This document shows, piece by piece, positions 5,454 through 7,331 of a stretch of 7,331 bases of DNA. The stretch lies in the NCBI GenBank assembly GCA_030536165.1, contig JAUNQM010000089.1, positions 1,397 to 8,727 on the forward strand. The letters run 5' to 3'. Both the position numbers and the translations under genes were made by a program. The notes below the pieces were generated by a model. That model saw only the letters and a program-made list of their open reading frames with translations. It was not told the DNA's origin and ran no database searches. Position 1 is the first letter of the stretch; every line of letters begins with the position of its first letter. Source of the DNA: Prevotellaceae bacterium. Lineage in GTDB: Bacteria; Bacteroidota; Bacteroidia; Bacteroidales; Bacteroidaceae.

Positions 5454-6320
5454 TTATTTCACCACGATTACGAGATATTTGCTTGTGCTCCAGAATGAGT
5501 CTGGATTGATGATGCGAAGCACATACTGCTTCTTTGCGTCGGTTGTGAGGGTGTAAGCATCCGATGGATGATGCGAAAGAATCTTTGCCGACTTTGAGTA
5601 GAGTTTTATCTCGGTATCAACACGTATGTCAATCTTTGTGAAGTAGTCGCGGTTGAAGTTTGAGAACGAAAGTTTGCCGCCGTCGAGTATCTTCTGGTCT
5701 GTGAGTTCCTTCTTCGTACCGAATACGAAGTAAGCCGTGTTCAACTGCTTGTCTTGTTGTGCGATTGTTGTATTGTTCTGCGCAATAGTCTTCGACTTGT
5801 TGCTGCTTTCTTCGCTCACGTAAGTAAGGTCCTCGCTTATTCTATCCACAGCGTCGTCGAGTTCACGAATCTGCATATCCTTCGACTCAAGTTGCTCGCG
5901 AAGAGCCTTCAACTGCTCATCCTTGTCAGCCAACTGTGCCAGCAGACTGGTAACCGTACGCTTCAGTTGTTCGCTCTTGTATGAGCTTTCGCGTATCTGC
6001 TGCTGCAGTTTGTTGATGAGCTGACGGTTCTGCTGCATCTTGTCCTGAATGTATTCGATGTTTTCGCGAATCAAAGCCTTGCGGTCAGCTCCCTCTCCGG
6101 TATTGGCAAGAGTCACGCGGTCTTCGGCTTCGTTGATGATGCGGAAGCCGTCTTGAATCTCGTTGAGAGTGCCCATCATGTCGTTGATTTCGTTGTCTTT
6201 CTGTGCGATTACGTTTTCAAGCGAGTCGGCACGAGAGTCGGAAGAAAGTTTCGGTTGGTTTTGTCCTTCGCAACTCATCAATACTATGGCTGCAACGAGC
6301 CAGATAAAATGCTTTTTCAT
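5454..6320 (-). CDS. Coiled-coil surface lipoprotein, resembling Cbp1-family adhesins
   Basis: The 288-residue product begins with a type II signal sequence with lipobox LMSC and lipidated Cys17. Residues about 84-195 are rich in Q, E, K and L with heptad-like spacing, so a long coiled coil is expected. Residues about 196-288 (TAYFVFGTKKEL to KYLVIVVK) form a compact, probably beta-rich C-terminal domain. The layout, and phrases such as AYFVFGTKKEL, KIDIRVDTEIKLYSKSAKIL and DFWS/DSFWS-like endings, resemble the Bacteroidales lipoprotein family annotated after the collagen-binding adhesin Cbp1 of Bacteroides fragilis. That resemblance is from memory and only moderately certain. One DSL (32-34) fits the Bacteroidetes O-glycosylation motif D-S/T-A/I/L/V/M/T. 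The function is not shown by sequence. No clear consensus promoter was found upstream. Confidence 0.82.
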   Translation of the reverse strand: MKKHFIWLVAAIVLMSCEGQNQPKLSSDSRADSLENVIAQKDNEINDMMGTLNEIQDGFRIINEAEDRVTLANTGEGADRKALIRENIEYIQDKMQQNRQLINKLQQQIRESSYKSEQLKRTVTSLLAQLADKDEQLKALREQLESKDMQIRELDDAVDRISEDLTYVSEESSNKSKTIAQNNTTIAQQDKQLNTAYFVFGTKKELTDQKILDGGKLSFSNFNRDYFTKIDIRVDTEIKLYSKSAKILSHHPSDAYTLTTDAKKQYVLRIINPDSFWSTSKYLVIVVK

Positions 6321-6357
6321 ATCCTTTTTCGTTTATACGATTCTTCTCTTCAAATTT

Positions 6358-6369
6358 TGCATATATGCA
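6358..6369. promoter_or_regulatory. Perfect 12-bp palindrome upstream of the lipoprotein gene
   Basis: TGCATATATGCA is its own complement, lies 38 bp before the lipoprotein start (6320), and is in an AT-rich, non-coding stretch. It may be an operator. Its AT-rich composition makes chance occurrence possible. Confidence 0.3.
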
Positions 6370-6391
6370 TATCGTTTATTCTGTCTCACGC

Positions 6392-6418
6392 AAAGAAAAT
6401 TCTGACCTTATCAGGTCT
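6392..6418 (-). terminator. Weak terminator-like hairpin after rsmI
   Basis: On the minus strand GACCT-GATA-AGGTC (6405-6418) is followed by AGAATTTTC. It lies 38 bp after the rsmI stop. The 5-bp stem and interrupted T-run suggest inefficient termination, so the downstream lipoprotein could be partly co-transcribed with rsmI. Confidence 0.35.
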
Positions 6419-6455
6419 GCCTTCAAATGCTGTCGCAAAACTCAATTGCCACGAG

Positions 6456-7121
6456 CTATGGTTTCCCTGCGACGACAAGGACAAACTCCCCTTTTGGTTC
6501 TGTCTCGGTGAAGTGGGCTATCACCTCATCGATTGTGCCTCTGACGCTTTCTTCGTGCACTTTCGATATCTCGCGGCAAGCACTTACACGCCTTTCGCCC
6601 CCGAAGACTTCAGCCATCTGCTGCAAAGCCTTGACTATGCGGTAGGGCGATTCGTAGAATATCATAGTGCGCTGTTCGTCTTTCAATGCCTGTAGCCGCG
6701 ACATACGTCCCTTTTTCTGTGGGAGGAAACCTTCGAAACAGAAACGGTCATCGGGCAGTCCGGAACTTACGAGTGCCGGTACGAAAGCCGTTGCACCTGG
6801 CAGACACTGCACTTCAATGCCAGCCTCAACAGCCGCACGCACGAGCATGAAACCAGGATCGCTGATGCCTGGAGTGCCTGCATCGCTGATTAGCGCAATC
6901 GTCATTCCCGCTTTTAGTCGCTCTACCACACCCGCCGTTGTCTGGTGTTCGTTGAACTTATGATGCGAGACGAGGTGGTTCTTTATGTCGTAATGGTTCA
7001 GTAGGACGCTCGACGTGCGCGTGTCCTCAGCCAAAATCAAATCGGCTTCTTTCAGTATGCGTATAGCACGGAAGGTCATGTCTTCCATGTTGCCTACTGG
7101 AGTCGGAACGATATACAACAT
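6456..7121 (-). CDS. rsmI: 16S rRNA (cytidine-1402 2'-O)-methyltransferase RsmI
   Basis: The 221-residue protein of the tetrapyrrole-methylase fold uses S-adenosylmethionine to methylate the 2'-O of C1402 in the decoding centre of 16S rRNA. Family motifs are in order: LYIVPTPVGN (2-11), AEDTRTSSVLL (31-41), HKFNEH (54-59), ALISDAGTPGISDPG (76-90, the glycine-rich cofactor loop), CLPGATAFVPALVSSGLP (106-123), FEGFLP (129-134), MIFYESPYRI (153-162) and ACREISKVHEE (181-191). It ends at VVAGKP, shorter than the 286-residue E. coli enzyme, because the C-terminal extension is absent; short forms like this are usual for Bacteroidetes as far as I recall. The start is supported by a consensus promoter 28 bp upstream. 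The stop is TAG. Confidence 0.95.
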   Translation of the reverse strand: MLYIVPTPVGNMEDMTFRAIRILKEADLILAEDTRTSSVLLNHYDIKNHLVSHHKFNEHQTTAGVVERLKAGMTIALISDAGTPGISDPGFMLVRAAVEAGIEVQCLPGATAFVPALVSSGLPDDRFCFEGFLPQKKGRMSRLQALKDEQRTMIFYESPYRIVKALQQMAEVFGGERRVSACREISKVHEESVRGTIDEVIAHFTETEPKGEFVLVVAGKP

Positions 7122-7149
7122 TTGAGTTTCTCTTTTCTTTTAGCGGTGG

Positions 7150-7180
7150 CAAAGATAATGCAAATCAAAGACAATACAAA
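7150..7180 (-). promoter_or_regulatory. Promoter of rsmI
   Basis: On the minus strand TTTG (7177-7180), exactly 19 bp, TATCTTTG (7150-7157), with a predicted start near 7145 and a leader of about 24 nt. The surrounding 38 bp (7149-7186) agree at 35 positions with the proximal rnr promoter. Confidence 0.82.
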
Positions 7181-7225
7181 ATAAAATAAGATTTTTTATA
7201 TTTTTACCACTGTCGGAGAAGCAAG

Positions 7226-7254
7226 ACGACGCAAGTGTTCACACCACTCGTCGT
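7226..7254. other. Hairpin-forming sequence in the rsmI upstream region
   Basis: ACGACG (7226-7231), two unpaired bases, AGTG (7234-7237), loop TTCACAC, CACT (7245-7248), CGTCGT (7249-7254): 10 bp with a 2-nt bulge. No T-run follows, so it is not a standard terminator. An alternative partner GTCGTC (7257-7262) also fits the left arm. The 7122-7331 stretch holds no gene that I can support. Confidence 0.35.
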
Positions 7255-7289
7255 TAGTCGTCACTTTACACGTCGTTAATACTCGGGAA

Positions 7290-7327
7290 AAGTTTTGCAA
7301 AACTTCCGACAAAGTTTTTCAAAACTT
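7290..7327. repeat. Two tandem 16-bp palindromes, 22-bp period
   Basis: AAGTTTTGCAAAACTT (7290-7305) is a perfect palindrome, and AAGTTTTTCAAAACTT (7312-7327) repeats it with one change in the centre. Their starts are 22 bp apart, about two helical turns. A third copy could lie beyond the right edge. Confidence 0.8.
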
Positions 7328-7331
7328 CGAG

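Noticed and set aside
6153..6695. 180-residue plus-strand open frame
   Set aside because: It runs antisense across the start of the lipoprotein and the end of rsmI, both well supported.
1..7331. CRISPR array, tRNA gene, transposase or phage module
   Set aside because: No regular repeat-spacer series, tRNA cloverleaf, transposase or phage protein was seen. The only repeats are those listed.

Overview
The window looks like chromosomal DNA from a member of the order Bacteroidales, most likely Prevotella or a close relative. This is inferred from the protein families, a Bacteroidetes-type secretory lipoprotein, and several promoters of the phylum-specific form TTTG-N19/20-TAnnTTTG placed just upstream of starts that have A-rich leaders rather than Shine-Dalgarno sequences. 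No 16S or other taxonomic marker is present, so the genus is a guess.

Layout. 1-1214 (minus): an AXE1-type acetylxylan esterase whose C-terminus runs off the left edge. 1215-1975: a 761-bp intergenic region, unusually rich in structure. It holds a duplicated 38-bp esterase promoter, a palindromic dispersed-repeat-like element (1462-1607), a candidate structured small RNA with its own promoter and 3' T-run (about 1661-1811), and two promoters for the next gene, the first overlaid by a large inverted repeat. 1976-3775 (plus): an RNase R/VacB-type exoribonuclease that appears to lack both cold-shock RNA-binding domains. 3861-4535 (plus): an AqpZ-like aquaporin, closed by a clear terminator. 4645-5385 (plus): a secreted alpha/beta hydrolase with its own promoter. 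5405-5436: a strong bidirectional terminator between convergent genes. 5454-6320 (minus): a coiled-coil lipoprotein. 6456-7121 (minus): rsmI, the 16S rRNA C1402 2'-O-methyltransferase. 7122-7331: a non-coding segment with the rsmI promoter, a hairpin, and a pair of 16-bp palindromic repeats 22 bp apart at the right edge.

How the parts relate. The two secreted hydrolases, the lipoprotein and the aquaporin act at or outside the membranes. Rnr and RsmI both concern RNA and the ribosome, and their promoters are almost identical over 38 bp although the genes lie about 3.4 kb apart on opposite strands. The genes themselves are mostly ordinary housekeeping or envelope functions. The most unusual material is the candidate 6S-like RNA at 1661-1811, the domain-reduced RNase R, and the repeated promoter dyads at 1295-1319 and 1853-1877. 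All structures were paired by eye and not calculated.
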